Source: an uncultured Blautia sp.
GTDB lineage: Bacteria; Bacillota; Clostridia; Lachnospirales; Lachnospiraceae
DNA length: 64,000 bases
Assembly: GCA_900551075.1 (NCBI GenBank)
Contig: URVB01000010.1
Span: 38,023-102,022, forward strand
Direction of reading: 5' to 3'
A program made the translations under genes and the position numbers. The first letter of the stretch is position 1; every line of letters starts with the position of its first letter. The notes beneath the pieces were generated by a model. That model was given only the letters and a program-made list of their open reading frames with translations. It ran no database searches and had not been told where the DNA came from. Positions 35,850 through 45,868 of the stretch are shown here, in pieces.

Positions 35850-36953
35850 CTATAAATCCCTCAAGGATTCCTCTAACTTCTTTTCAAAATCAATATCGTC
35901 CAATTCCGCCTTTTTCAGGAGCGGCATATCCAATTCATCCTCTGTTCTTCTGTGAGCGCTTTTCTGCGGCTTCTCTTCTCCCGGAAAAATAGGATTGGAA
36001 TACGAAACCACATGCTCCTCCTCTTTTACAGGCTCTGCATTGATCTTCTTAATACTTCTCTCGGAGGTTGCTACAGAAGCTTTCGGAACAGCCTTCACAT
36101 AATAATAGTATTCATCATCCTCATATTCCAGACGCTCCGTTCTGCTGTAGTCTCCGCCGAAAACAAAGAACTCCAGAACAATTCCCACCAGCACAGCCAG
36201 CACGGAAAAGATAATAAGCGGAACGACCGAAATGGTCAATCCGAAATAAAATCCACCCGCGATCATAATCATCACATAAGCGACGCCGCCGGCCACGATT
36301 GCAATCCGCCAGGCATAATCAAACGCCCTTGTACGAATCAGATTCACAAGCAGCACTACCAGTATAACCGCAATCACATGAACCCACATTTCCCAGTTCT
36401 GTACAAATCCATCAGCCAGAATGGTTAATTTGTCCATGATCTCCGCATCCGGGCTCTGGAGCGCCTGAGACTGGGCCCGCAGCAATCTGATGAAATAATA
36501 GATGATCACACCGCATCCCGCCGGAAGTGCAGCTATGCTGCTGCTCAACAGCCCGCATCCGATAGGAAACAGAACCGGAACATTAAATGCAAAGGAAAGA
36601 GGCGCATATACCAGCACCACATTTTTTCCGGAGCTGAAGCGCAAAAACAGAATCATCATAAACAGAACCACAACAAGCATAAAAGCAGCCACTTCGATCC
36701 CAAGCGCATAGCAATGCCCGATCATCAGCACAAAGCCTGCAAAAACCATAACTGCAGAAGGCAAAATGGAACAGATCAGAGCCAGAATCAAAACAATAAA
36801 TATATTGTCCAGTTCCTGCATATATCCCATATTCATATTGATCCATACAAAATAAACCAATGACAATATAAATTTCAGAACAGGCAGAATATAAATATCA
36901 TACTGCCCATACAAGCCTTTCAGTTTCTGTTTGAATTCCAGTAACGCTGTCAT
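35850..36953 (-). CDS. Polytopic membrane protein with acidic cytosolic tail, function unknown
   Basis: Membrane protein of 367 residues with about eight predicted helices in residues 20-270. A soluble tail follows, starting YEDDEYYYYVKAVPK and ending in alternating acidic and basic residues (KKAELDDIDFEKKLEESL). I do not recognise a catalytic motif. Its ATG overlaps the stop of the preceding gene by 4 bp, so the two are a coupled pair. It lies 78 bp upstream of cdaA and could share its transcript. Its pairing and position suggest envelope work, but no function is claimed. Confidence 0.8.
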   Translation of the reverse strand: MTALLEFKQKLKGLYGQYDIYILPVLKFILSLVYFVWINMNMGYMQELDNIFIVLILALICSILPSAVMVFAGFVLMIGHCYALGIEVAAFMLVVVLFMMILFLRFSSGKNVVLVYAPLSFAFNVPVLFPIGCGLLSSSIAALPAGCGVIIYYFIRLLRAQSQALQSPDAEIMDKLTILADGFVQNWEMWVHVIAVILVVLLVNLIRTRAFDYAWRIAIVAGGVAYVMIMIAGGFYFGLTISVVPLIIFSVLAVLVGIVLEFFVFGGDYSRTERLEYEDDEYYYYVKAVPKASVATSERSIKKINAEPVKEEEHVVSYSNPIFPGEEKPQKSAHRRTEDELDMPLLKKAELDDIDFEKKLEESLRDL

Positions 36954-37384
36954 CTGCGATATCCTCCTGACGTTCCCCTGCCTGTTGTTTTCTTTTCCTC
37001 ACGTCCGTAAATCCTGCTGAGCTTCGTAAGCTCCCCATAATATCCTTTTACGCTCTTTTTCGCGCGGTAATATTTTACGGAGTATTGAACATAGGTCAGG
37101 GCGGAATAAGAAGCGAGCACGACCAAATACCCAATCAGTATATAGGTTCCAAGGGCTATCAGATTCATCTTATGAATGTTGTTCATCAGATATTCGCTGA
37201 AATACGCGGCAAATCCCAACAGAATCAGCCCGTATCCGATTGTAACCAGAAAGAAGTTCTTGATCAAAGCCAGACCGATATAATCGCTTCTGTAATATTT
37301 ACTGACCGGAAGGTGCTTCCTGCCCTCGCCCTGCTCATACATGGCAAGCTTATTCATAACCTTTACCTTTTCTTCGTTTATCAT
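36950..37384 (-). CDS. Small membrane protein, function unknown
   Basis: A 144-residue protein. An N-terminal soluble part of about 40 residues (MYEQGEGRKHLPVSKYYRSDY) is followed by two helices (ALIKNFFLVTIGYGLILLGF; NLIALGTYILIGYLVVLASYS) and a basic C-terminus (EEKKTTGRGTSGGYRR). It is probably a partner of the polytopic protein whose start it overlaps. An extended -10 promoter precedes it. No family was recognised. Confidence 0.75.
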   Translation of the reverse strand: MINEEKVKVMNKLAMYEQGEGRKHLPVSKYYRSDYIGLALIKNFFLVTIGYGLILLGFAAYFSEYLMNNIHKMNLIALGTYILIGYLVVLASYSALTYVQYSVKYYRAKKSVKGYYGELTKLSRIYGREEKKTTGRGTSGGYRR

Positions 37385-37427
37385 AATGGACTCCTTATAA
37401 ACATTTCATTTCTGACAATCGAAAATA

Positions 37428-37435
37428 ATTATACA
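37428..37435 (-). promoter_or_regulatory. Extended -10 promoter element for the membrane-protein pair
   Basis: TGTATAAT read leftwards, about 45 bases before the ATG at 37384. No good -35 hexamer is at the right spacing, which is common with an extended TG motif. Confidence 0.45.
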
Positions 37436-37460
37436 GGTTAATTGTAACATATATCCCAAC

Positions 37461-38198
37461 CTATGAAAAGCACTTTTTATCTGTTCCTCCCTGGTTTTGG
37501 CCAATGCAGACTGTCAGAAAATAAATTTCCCCGGCACCCTTTTTCTTCAGACATTCCGCAGCAGCATCCATGGTACTGCCTGTCGTATACACATCGTCGA
37601 TCAGCAGAATGTCTATCCCATTCAGCTCTCCGGACACGGCAAAAGCCCCCTTCAGATTTCTTCTGCGTTCAATTACATTCAGCTTTTTCTGGGACCTGGC
37701 AGGCTTTATTTTCCGGATCAGTCCGGCGGACACCGGAATCCCGTAAAACCTCCCGACACCTTCTGCTATATATTCTGCCTGATTGAACCCCCTCTGTTTC
37801 TGTTTCCTCCTGTGAAGCGGAATTGGAGCGATCACATCCGGCTTCCAGCGGAGAATTTCCCTTTTTGCGTAATGGCAAAGGGCGGCCGCATAAAAGTCTC
37901 CATATTCCCGGTGTCCGTAATACTTGTATTTCACCAGGGATTCCTTCATCCGATCGTCATATAAAAAAATCCCTCTGCCCTCCGTAAAAATATGCCTTTC
38001 ATCCGCACAGTCCCTGCAGTACTCCTCCTCTTTGCGCACCGGCCTTCCGCACTTCATACAGTACGGCGCTTCGATTTTTTTCAGATCTTCTGCACAGCCC
38101 GGACAGATGAGCCGCTTCTGGTCCCTCATAATCTTATGGCAGATGGGACAGCACCTTGGATACAGAAGATTTAAGAGCTTACCTGCTGTTTTATGCAG
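37461..38198 (-). CDS. ComF family protein with apparent CTG start
   Basis: ComF-type phosphoribosyltransferase-like protein, linked in other Firmicutes to DNA uptake. The N-terminal zinc cysteines lie in CCPICHK, CPGC, CMKCG and CRDC, and the PRPP-loop-like motif is ILLIDDVYTTGST. The first ATG (38129) would cut away the CCPICHK half of the zinc site. Reading upstream in frame restores a normal N-terminus (HKTAGKLLNLLYP). The only credible start is CTG at 38198, with AGGAGG six bases upstream and overlapping the recD2 stop. This gives 245 residues, a normal ComF length. A sequencing error or a start by another route cannot be excluded. Confidence 0.82.
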   Translation of the reverse strand: MHKTAGKLLNLLYPRCCPICHKIMRDQKRLICPGCAEDLKKIEAPYCMKCGRPVRKEEEYCRDCADERHIFTEGRGIFLYDDRMKESLVKYKYYGHREYGDFYAAALCHYAKREILRWKPDVIAPIPLHRRKQKQRGFNQAEYIAEGVGRFYGIPVSAGLIRKIKPARSQKKLNVIERRRNLKGAFAVSGELNGIDILLIDDVYTTGSTMDAAAECLKKKGAGEIYFLTVCIGQNQGGTDKKCFS

Positions 38199-40437
38199 AC
38201 CGTACCTCCTCCGCCATTTCCCTCAACCGGACGTCCAGAGAGCTGAAACGCTTCTGCTGCTTCTCATTTCGAATCATTTCTGCAAACGTCTCCTCATTCC
38301 CCACCACAGTCACACATCTCCTGGCTCTGGTGACTGCCGTATACAAAAGATTCCGGTTCAGCAGCATTCTCGGACCGGACAGCAGCGGCATGACAACCGC
38401 CGGATATTCCGAGCCCTGTGATTTATGTATGGTGATCGCATAAGCCAGCTCCAGCTCATCCAACTGCTTAAAGGAATATTGCGCATATCTTCCATCTTCA
38501 AATTCCACCTCAGCAGTCTCAGAAAATTCATTGATCTCCTTCAGAATTCCGGTATCGCCATTAAAAACACCGACTCCCTTTTCCACGGGAATTCCGTATT
38601 TTCCCCGGACTTCCCATTCCAACTGATAATTATTCTTCACCTGCATCACCTTATCGCCCTCGCGGAAAAGGCTCTGCCCGCATTCCTTTTCCTTTTTTTC
38701 CGTATCCGGAGGATTCAGGTAGCGCTGGAGAATCTGATTCAGTCTCTCTACACCCAGCAAGCCTTTCCGCATCGGGGTCAGCACCTGAATTTCAAAAGGC
38801 TTTGCTTCCACATAACGCGGCAGCTTTTCCTGAATCAGTGCGATCAGCACACGGATGATGATATCTGCATCATACCTCTTTAGAAAGAAGAAATCCCGGC
38901 TCTTATTATTCAGCACCACCTGCTCCCCTCTGTTAATCCTGTGCGCATTTACCACAATGTCACTTTCCGATGCCTGACGGAAAATCTTCGTCAGCTCTAC
39001 CACCGGAAACAGCTTACAGCGGATAATGTCATGAAGCACATTACCGGGTCCCACACTGGGAAGCTGATTCTCGTCCCCTACCAAAATCAGGCGCGTTCCC
39101 GCAGTCACAGCCATAAGCAGGGAATGCATCAGATGAATATCCACCATGGACATCTCATCAATGATGATCACATCTGCATCCAGCGGATTTTCTGCATTTC
39201 TGTCAAAGTGTACCGGCTGCCCCTCTCTCTCCTCATCCGGCATACCTGTCAATTCCAAAAGACGATGAATCGTCTGTGCTTCATAGCCGGTAGCCTCTGT
39301 CATACGCTTTGCCGCACGCCCGGTAGGTGCTGCCAGCCGGAGCTCTGCTCCTTCTCCTGCAAAAAACCGGATAATCGCATTGATGGTGGTCGTTTTCCCC
39401 GTTCCGGGACCTCCGGTCAAAATAAGCAGCCCATGGCCTGCCGCTTCTGTCACTGCCCTTTTCTGCATTTCATCCAGTGTTGTCCCGGTTTCCTTCTCAA
39501 TCTGCGCAATCCTCCTCTGTACCAGAGTCTCATCCCCGGGACAGAGAATATTCAGCTCATTCAGCATTCTTGCCGTATTCAGCTCCAAGTAATAGTACTG
39601 GCTCGGATAGACAATTACTTCACCCTCCTGCTCCTTCAGAATCAGCTTTCTGTCAATCGAGAGATCCATCAAATGCTTTTCCATATAAGATGCATCCACA
39701 TCCAAAAGCTCGGCAGCACGCATAAAAAGCCGGTCCTTTGGCAGATAGACATGCCCTTCTCCCGTCGCCTGCAAAAGAGTGTACAACAATCCGCTTCTGA
39801 TTCTGTAATCTGAATCTGTATGGATACCGATGCGCCCGGCAATCTCATCTGCAATCTTAAATCCCACGCCGCTGATATCCTCCGCAAGCCGATAGGGATT
39901 CTCCTGCAGTACACTGTACACAGATTCTTTATATTTCTGGTAAATTTTCGCCCCCAGGTTTAGAGAAATCCCATATTTTTGCAGGAAGATCATAGCCCTG
40001 CGCATATCTGCCTTCTCCGTGATCTGAGCGGCAATCTCTCTTGCTTTCTTCTCACTGATTCCCCGGACCTCTGCAAGACGCTCCGGCTCATCCTCCACGA
40101 CCCGCAGCGTATCTTCCCCAAAATGACGCACGATCCGTCCGGCCAGGGCAGCCCCTACACCCTTGATTGCGCCGGAGCCCAGATAGTGTTCCATAGCCAG
40201 ACTGTCCTCCGGCATCTTTTCCGTAAATGAAGAAATCTGGAACTGTTTTCCATAAACCGGATGATTTGTATAATTCCCCTGAGCTTCAATGGTTGCTCCC
40301 TGTGTAATCGACGGGAATATCCCCACACAGGTCAGCTCCTCGCCCTGCGCCGTATCCTTCAGTACCATCACCGTATACCCATTGTCATCATTCCGGAAAA
40401 TGACGTGATCAATATATCCCGTTACGGTTTCACCCAT
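38191..40437 (-). CDS. recD2: ATP-dependent 5'-3' DNA helicase RecD2 (YrrC-like)
   Basis: Stand-alone RecD-like SF1B helicase of 748 residues, involved in DNA repair and replication-fork protection. The N-terminal OB-like and helix-hairpin-helix region (GVGFKIADEIA, GVGAALAGRIV) is followed by Walker A TGGPGTGKTTT, Walker B IIIDEMSMVD and the C-terminal UvrD-like motif IHKSQGSEYPAV. RecB/RecC are not nearby. AGGAGG precedes the ATG. Its terminal codons overlap the ComF start, so the two are coupled. Confidence 0.95.
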   Translation of the reverse strand: MGETVTGYIDHVIFRNDDNGYTVMVLKDTAQGEELTCVGIFPSITQGATIEAQGNYTNHPVYGKQFQISSFTEKMPEDSLAMEHYLGSGAIKGVGAALAGRIVRHFGEDTLRVVEDEPERLAEVRGISEKKAREIAAQITEKADMRRAMIFLQKYGISLNLGAKIYQKYKESVYSVLQENPYRLAEDISGVGFKIADEIAGRIGIHTDSDYRIRSGLLYTLLQATGEGHVYLPKDRLFMRAAELLDVDASYMEKHLMDLSIDRKLILKEQEGEVIVYPSQYYYLELNTARMLNELNILCPGDETLVQRRIAQIEKETGTTLDEMQKRAVTEAAGHGLLILTGGPGTGKTTTINAIIRFFAGEGAELRLAAPTGRAAKRMTEATGYEAQTIHRLLELTGMPDEEREGQPVHFDRNAENPLDADVIIIDEMSMVDIHLMHSLLMAVTAGTRLILVGDENQLPSVGPGNVLHDIIRCKLFPVVELTKIFRQASESDIVVNAHRINRGEQVVLNNKSRDFFFLKRYDADIIIRVLIALIQEKLPRYVEAKPFEIQVLTPMRKGLLGVERLNQILQRYLNPPDTEKKEKECGQSLFREGDKVMQVKNNYQLEWEVRGKYGIPVEKGVGVFNGDTGILKEINEFSETAEVEFEDGRYAQYSFKQLDELELAYAITIHKSQGSEYPAVVMPLLSGPRMLLNRNLLYTAVTRARRCVTVVGNEETFAEMIRNEKQQKRFSSLDVRLREMAEEVRSA

Positions 40438-40463
40438 AGCTTCCTCCTGTTTCCGCGCAAAAA

Positions 40464-40484
40464 GGTGCTGCGATACGCAGCACC
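40464..40484 (-). terminator. mreB terminator
   Basis: A perfect 9-bp stem GGTGCTGCG/CGCAGCACC with an ATA loop, followed leftwards by TTTTT. It sits just after the mreB/mbl stop and before recD2. Confidence 0.92.
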
Positions 40485-40488
40485 CTCC

Positions 40489-41478
40489 TTATGAATCCAT
40501 TTTCGTCATAACCTCCGCATATCTTCCGGTTCCAACTGCCACAACATCCATTGCATCCTGAACCGTCAGCGTATTCACGCCTGTTCTCTGTTCAATCAAG
40601 GTATCCATTCCATGAAGCAGTGCCCCTCCTCCGGTCAGTACAATTCCCCTGTCCACAATATCTGCGGCCAGCTCCGGAGGTGTCTTTTCCAGAACTCCAT
40701 GTACTGCTTCTACGATCTGGTTTGTCGCATCCTTCAATGCCACGCGGATTTCCTCAGATGTCAGCGTCGCCACCTTCGGAAGTCCTGTGATCACATTCCT
40801 GCCGTTGACCTCCATGGTACGGATATCCGCTTCCTCATTGGCAGTTCCGATCTTAATCTTAATGGCTTCAGCAGAATCCTCTCCGATAAACAAGCTGTGT
40901 GTCTTGCGCACATAGCTCATAACCGACTGATTAAACACGTCCCCTGCCACCTTGATAGAGGCAGACACGACCACGCCTCCAAGGGAAATAACCGCAATGT
41001 CCGTGGTTCCCCCTCCGATATCCACAACCAGATTTCCGAAAGGCTTCGTTACATCCACACCGGCCCCAATCGCTGCGGCAATGGGCTCTTCCACCAGATA
41101 TACCGCTCTGGCTCCGGCCTGATAAGTGGCCTCCTCCACAGCCCTGCGCTCAATCTCCGTGATCCCGCCGGGTACACAGATACTGATGCGCGGCTTACGG
41201 AACGCACGACGGCCCATTGCTTTGGAAATAAAATGCTTCAGCATTTTTTCCATAACAATATAATCGGTAATCACACCCTGACGGATTGGCCGGATCACTT
41301 CCATATTAGAAGCTGCATGACCGGCCATCTGCCGGGCCTCCTCGCCGATTGCCCGGATTTTCTCCGTATCTTTATCATAAACTACAACGGAAGGCTCCTT
41401 CAGAACCAATCCTTTGCCTGTAGAATAAACCAGACTGTTTCTGGTTCCCAAATCAATTCCGATATCACTTGCAGGCAT
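40489..41478 (-). CDS. Rod shape-determining protein MreB/Mbl
   Basis: Bacterial actin of 329 residues, forming membrane-bound filaments that guide lateral wall synthesis. Nucleotide-binding signatures: IGIDLGTRNSLVY, VVDIGGGTTDIAVISLGG and VLTGGGALLHGMD. It is monocistronic: its own promoter lies upstream and a strong terminator downstream, with no mreC/mreD nearby, so it may be the Mbl or MreBH-type copy rather than the mreBCD one. Confidence 0.93.
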   Translation of the reverse strand: MPASDIGIDLGTRNSLVYSTGKGLVLKEPSVVVYDKDTEKIRAIGEEARQMAGHAASNMEVIRPIRQGVITDYIVMEKMLKHFISKAMGRRAFRKPRISICVPGGITEIERRAVEEATYQAGARAVYLVEEPIAAAIGAGVDVTKPFGNLVVDIGGGTTDIAVISLGGVVVSASIKVAGDVFNQSVMSYVRKTHSLFIGEDSAEAIKIKIGTANEEADIRTMEVNGRNVITGLPKVATLTSEEIRVALKDATNQIVEAVHGVLEKTPPELAADIVDRGIVLTGGGALLHGMDTLIEQRTGVNTLTVQDAMDVVAVGTGRYAEVMTKMDS

Positions 41479-41531
41479 TGGAATCCCCTTTCTGTTACAT
41501 GAATCATATCTTCACGTCTCTGTTAACTCCC

Positions 41532-41560
41532 ATTATATACAAAACCTTCGAAAATGCAAA
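41532..41560 (-). promoter_or_regulatory. mreB/mbl promoter
   Basis: TTTGCA (41555-41560), a 17-bp spacer and TATAAT (41532-41537). It lies within the 89-bp gap after uvrA. Confidence 0.75.
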
Positions 41561-41567
41561 GTGCTTC

Positions 41568-44411
41568 TTACATTTTAAGGTATCTCGCCACATATTTGCC
41601 CGTATAGGACAGAGGATTTGCCGCAACCTCCTCAGGCGTTCCCTCTGCAATTACTGTACCGCCTTTATCTCCTCCTTCAGGACCAATATCAATGATATAA
41701 TCCGCAGTCTTGATCACATCCAGGTTATGCTCGATAACGACTACCGTGTTTCCGCCCTCCGTCAGGCGCTTCAGGATGTCAATCAGCTTATGCACGTCTG
41801 CAAAATGAAGTCCTGTCGTTGGCTCGTCCAAAATGTATATCGTCTTTCCGGTACTGCGCTTGCTGAGTTCAGTTGCCAGCTTGATCCTCTGTGCTTCCCC
41901 TCCGGAAAGCTCTGTGGAAGGCTGTCCGAGACGGATATAAGACAGGCCCACATCATACAAGGTCTCAATTTTTCTGCGGATAGAAGGAATGTGTTCAAAA
42001 AACGTCATTGCTTCCTCCACTGTCATATTCAGGACGTCATATATACTCTTGTCCTTATATTTCACCTCCAGGGTTTCGCGGTTGTAGCGCTTACCCTTAC
42101 ATACCTCACAGGGAACGTACACATCAGACAGGAAATGCATTTCTATTTTGATGATTCCGTCTCCGCTGCATGCCTCGCACCGTCCGCCTTTTACATTAAA
42201 GCTGAAACGGCCTTTTTTGTAGCCTCTCGCCTTTGCGTCTGCCGTAGATGCAAACAGATCCCGAATCTGGTCAAATACCCCTGTATAGGTGGCAGGATTC
42301 GATCTCGGCGTCCTCCCGATGGGGGACTGATCAATGCTGATCACCTTATCCAGCTGCTCCATACCCAAAATATTTTTGTGCTTACCGGGTATTGTTCTGG
42401 CACGGTTCAGATCTCTTGCCAGCCGTTTATAGAGCACCTCATTGATCAGGGAACTCTTTCCGGATCCGGACACGCCTGTGATGCAGGTCATTATCCCCAG
42501 CGGGATATCCACATCGATATTTTTCAGATTGTTTTCTGCCGCTCCCTTGATCTTCAGATATCCGGACGGTGCTTTCCGCCCGGAAGGTACCGGAATCCGA
42601 ATCCGTCCGCTTAAATATGCTCCCGTGATAGAATCCGGATTCTTCATCAGCGTCTCCGCAGTTCCGATGTCCACCAGCCTGCCGCCGTGCTCACCGGCGC
42701 CCGGACCGATATCCACCACACAATCCGCTGCTCGCATCGTGTCCTCATCATGCTCTACAACAATCAGACTATTGCCCAAATCCCTGAGACGCATCAATGC
42801 CCCCAGCAGCCTGTCATTGTCCCGCTGGTGCAGACCGATGCTCGGCTCATCCAAAATATAGGCCACCCCTACCAGACCGGAACCGATTTGAGTCGCAAGA
42901 CGAATTCTCTGTGCTTCTCCTCCGGACAGGCTTCCTGTCGCACGTCCGAGAGAAAGATAATCCAGACCAACCTCAGACAAAAAACCGACTCTTGCACGGA
43001 TTTCCTTGAGAATCTGCTTTCCGATCAGCTCCTGCTGCTCTGTCAGCTTCAGCTCTTCCATGAATTTTTTTAATTTTTCTATAGAAAGAGAGGTGATCTC
43101 ATATATATTTTTTTCTCCCACAGTCACGGCCAGCGCTCCTTTTTTCAGCCTCTGGCCACGGCACTCCTTACAGGGCGTGATCCGCATAAAGCTCTCGTAT
43201 TCCTGCTTCATCGTATCAGAACCGGTTTCTCTGTACCGCTGCTGCACGTTTTTGAGCAGTCCCGGAAACGCAACATCATAGATTCCCTCTCCGCGCTGTC
43301 CTTTATAATACACCTTTACGGAATGTCCGTTTGTACCATTGATCAAAATGTCCTGTATTTTCTCCGGATAATCCTGGAACGGAGTATCCAGACGGAAATC
43401 ATATTCTCTGGATAAAGCATCCAGAATCGCTCTGGTAAAGCTGCCTTTGTCCGTGCAGGACTGCCAGCCGGTCACTGTGATCGCTCCTTCCAGAATGCTT
43501 AAGCTCTTATCAGGAATGATCAGGTCAATGTCAAATTCCATTTTATAGCCCAGGCCCAGACAGGACGGACAGGCCCCGAAGGGATTATTAAAGGAAAAGC
43601 TCCGGGGCTCAATCTCGTCAATACTGATCTCACAATCCGGGCAGGCAAAGCTCTGGCTGAAATTCTGCACATTTCCATCCATGGTATCCACCATAAGAAG
43701 TCCGTCGGAAAGCTCCAGTACCGTCTCAATGGAATCCGTCAGCCGCTTCTCGATTCCCGGCTTCACAACCAGCCGGTCCACAATAATCTCTATATTATGC
43801 TTGATGTTCTTATCCAGCTTAATCTCCTCTGACAGATCGTACATACTCCCGTCGATCTGCACGCGGACATAGCCGCTTCGCTTCGCATGCTCCAGAAGCT
43901 TGGCATGGGTTCCCTTGCGTCCGCGCACCACAGGCGCCAGAAGCTGAAGCTTCGTCCGCTCGGGCAATGTCATAATGCTGTCCACCATCTGGTCTACGGT
44001 CTGTTTTTTGATCTCTTTTCCGCATTTCGGACAGTGCGGAATTCCGACTCTTGCATACAGCAGACGAAAATAATCATAAATCTCAGTAACCGTTCCAACT
44101 GTAGAACGAGGATTGCGGTTGGTCGATTTCTGGTCAATGGAAATGGCCGGGGGAAGTCCCTCGATCAGCTCCACATCCGGCTTCTCCATCTGCCCCAAAA
44201 ACTGACGGGCATAGGAAGAAAGCGACTCCATATACCGTCTCTGTCCTTCCGCATATATCGTATCAAAGGCCAGAGAGGATTTTCCCGAACCGCTGACTCC
44301 TGTCAGGACCACAAACTCATTTCTCGGAATATCTACACTCAGATTTTTTAAATTGTTTACATTCGCTCCACGGATTTTGATAAACTGATTACGTGTTGTC
44401 TGTTCCGTCAT
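41568..44411 (-). CDS. uvrA: Excinuclease ABC subunit A
   Basis: Damage-recognition ATPase of nucleotide excision repair. Duplicated ABC modules with Walker [15 protein letters not shown] and [14 protein letters not shown], signatures [13 protein letters not shown] and [13 protein letters not shown], and zinc modules around [19 protein letters not shown] and [14 protein letters not shown]. The full length is 947 residues. AGGAGG precedes the ATG, 15 bp after hemW. uvrB and uvrC are not in the window. Confidence 0.97.
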   Translation of the reverse strand: MTEQTTRNQFIKIRGANVNNLKNLSVDIPRNEFVVLTGVSGSGKSSLAFDTIYAEGQRRYMESLSSYARQFLGQMEKPDVELIEGLPPAISIDQKSTNRNPRSTVGTVTEIYDYFRLLYARVGIPHCPKCGKEIKKQTVDQMVDSIMTLPERTKLQLLAPVVRGRKGTHAKLLEHAKRSGYVRVQIDGSMYDLSEEIKLDKNIKHNIEIIVDRLVVKPGIEKRLTDSIETVLELSDGLLMVDTMDGNVQNFSQSFACPDCEISIDEIEPRSFSFNNPFGACPSCLGLGYKMEFDIDLIIPDKSLSILEGAITVTGWQSCTDKGSFTRAILDALSREYDFRLDTPFQDYPEKIQDILINGTNGHSVKVYYKGQRGEGIYDVAFPGLLKNVQQRYRETGSDTMKQEYESFMRITPCKECRGQRLKKGALAVTVGEKNIYEITSLSIEKLKKFMEELKLTEQQELIGKQILKEIRARVGFLSEVGLDYLSLGRATGSLSGGEAQRIRLATQIGSGLVGVAYILDEPSIGLHQRDNDRLLGALMRLRDLGNSLIVVEHDEDTMRAADCVVDIGPGAGEHGGRLVDIGTAETLMKNPDSITGAYLSGRIRIPVPSGRKAPSGYLKIKGAAENNLKNIDVDIPLGIMTCITGVSGSGKSSLINEVLYKRLARDLNRARTIPGKHKNILGMEQLDKVISIDQSPIGRTPRSNPATYTGVFDQIRDLFASTADAKARGYKKGRFSFNVKGGRCEACSGDGIIKIEMHFLSDVYVPCEVCKGKRYNRETLEVKYKDKSIYDVLNMTVEEAMTFFEHIPSIRRKIETLYDVGLSYIRLGQPSTELSGGEAQRIKLATELSKRSTGKTIYILDEPTTGLHFADVHKLIDILKRLTEGGNTVVVIEHNLDVIKTADYIIDIGPEGGDKGGTVIAEGTPEEVAANPLSYTGKYVARYLKM

Positions 44412-44426
44412 TTGTTCCTCCTATTT

Positions 44427-45551
44427 TCATGCTAAAAAATCCGCAAGGATTTGATTGCTTACGTGAATACCGGCTCTGGTAAACCGCCAGAACCCGGCCT
44501 TTCGCTCCAAAAATCCCATATTTTCGTATTTCTCAAGTATGGTTCCGTATATCTCCGGCAATAGCCTGCCGAATTGCTTCTGAAATTCCTGCTCACAGAT
44601 TCCCTCTGTCATACGAAGTCCCAAAAACATAAATTCTTCCATTTGCTCTCTCTCCGAAAGGTGCAGAATGTCCCTGCGGATACATGCCGCATCCCTGCTC
44701 CCGGTCAGATACTCTTCCATATTTCCCGTATTGGCAAAGCGAAGCCCCTCATACAGAGAAGCTGCGCCAAGACCAAGCCCCAGATATTCTGTCCTTTTCC
44801 AGTAACCGATATTATGACGGCAGGCAAAACCCTCTTTTGCATAATTGGAAATCTCGTACTGTCTGTAGCCGTATTCTGCCAGAACAGCAGCCGTATCCTC
44901 ATACATCCGATATTCGGTTTCCTCGTCCGGCAGAGCCAGCTCCTTCTCTGCAAAGGGTGTTCCTTCTTCTATGGTCAGGCTGTATGCGGAAATATGCTCC
45001 GGACTGAGCTGCGCCGCAATACAGAGATTTTCAATCCAGCCCTCATAGGTCTGACCAGGGATTGCACACATGAGATCAATATTGATATTGGAAAATCCGG
45101 CCTCCCGCGCCATGGTATAGCTCTTTAAAAATTCCTGATACGTATGGATTCTTCCAAGAATTTTCAGTTCTTCATCCTTGGGGGACTGAAGACCTATACT
45201 CAGACGATTGATGCCATGTGCGCGATACAGCCCCAGCTTCTCCCTCGTCAGCGTCCCCGGATTGGCCTCCATGGTCATTTCCGCCTCAGGAGAAATGACA
45301 AATTTATCATTCAGAGCATCCAGTATCTCTCCAATCCAGGCCGCATCCATGACAGACGGGGTCCCGCCTCCGATAAATACCGAGATCACTTCCCTGCCCG
45401 GATCGGCAGGAATACCTGCGATTTCCGCAAGAAGCGCCCGGATATAACTCTCCTGGCGCTCTCTGTCAGCATATCCGGACAGAAAATCGCAATAATCGCA
45501 TTTTTTTACACAAAAAGGAATATGCACATATAATTCCAAGGGCTTCCGCAT
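44427..45551 (-). CDS. hemW: HemW-like radical SAM protein (heme chaperone / coproporphyrinogen oxidase family)
   Basis: Radical SAM protein with the cluster motif CVKKCDYCDF (CxxxCxxC), IGGGTPSV, and NRLSIGLQS. The presence of Cys after the CxxxCxxC as in HemW rather than HemN suggests a heme-handling role, although this organism type may make little heme. The ATG at 45551 lies one base after the lipoprotein stop, with GGGGAA upstream. An ATG at 45605 would overlap the lipoprotein gene by about 50 bp. It sits in the common Clostridia order lepA-hemW. Confidence 0.93.
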   Translation of the reverse strand: MRKPLELYVHIPFCVKKCDYCDFLSGYADRERQESYIRALLAEIAGIPADPGREVISVFIGGGTPSVMDAAWIGEILDALNDKFVISPEAEMTMEANPGTLTREKLGLYRAHGINRLSIGLQSPKDEELKILGRIHTYQEFLKSYTMAREAGFSNINIDLMCAIPGQTYEGWIENLCIAAQLSPEHISAYSLTIEEGTPFAEKELALPDEETEYRMYEDTAAVLAEYGYRQYEISNYAKEGFACRHNIGYWKRTEYLGLGLGAASLYEGLRFANTGNMEEYLTGSRDAACIRRDILHLSEREQMEEFMFLGLRMTEGICEQEFQKQFGRLLPEIYGTILEKYENMGFLERKAGFWRFTRAGIHVSNQILADFLA

Positions 45552-45552
45552 T

Positions 45553-45849
45553 TTATTCCCCACTGCCTTCTTCCTTGTTGTCTTCTGTAATCTCCCCGTT
45601 ATCATCCGTGCCGCCCTCTTTTGCCAGATAGCCGTTGACCATTGTAATATTGCCGTTTGTCACCACAGCAGCCGCATTGACTTCGTCGGGCTTTGGGGTC
45701 GGAGTTGCCTCCGGGGTGATTGTAATTTTCAGTACCTGCTGCTGTGCAGGGTCCTTCTCATTCTTTTTGCCGCATCCGCAGCCGGTAACAAAAAGGCACA
45801 GCAGCAGGGAAAGCAGTGTAATTGATTTCCTGCAGCTTATCATCATCAT
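45553..45849 (-). CDS. Small putative lipoprotein, function unknown
   Basis: A 98-residue exported protein. A hydrophobic signal (SITLLSLLLCLFVTGC) ends in a lipobox-like VTGC. A Lys/Glu/Gln-rich part, a Thr-Pro spacer (ITPEATPTPKPDE) and an acidic tail follow. Small lipoproteins of this kind often lie between lepA and hemW in Lachnospiraceae, but no function is known to me. Three ATG codons in a row at 45849-45841 follow GGAGGT; any could be the start. It is tightly packed with hemW (one base between). Confidence 0.75.
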   Translation of the reverse strand: MMMISCRKSITLLSLLLCLFVTGCGCGKKNEKDPAQQQVLKITITPEATPTPKPDEVNAAAVVTNGNITMVNGYLAKEGGTDDNGEITEDNKEEGSGE

Positions 45850-45868
45850 CTATACCTCCGCAGTTCTT

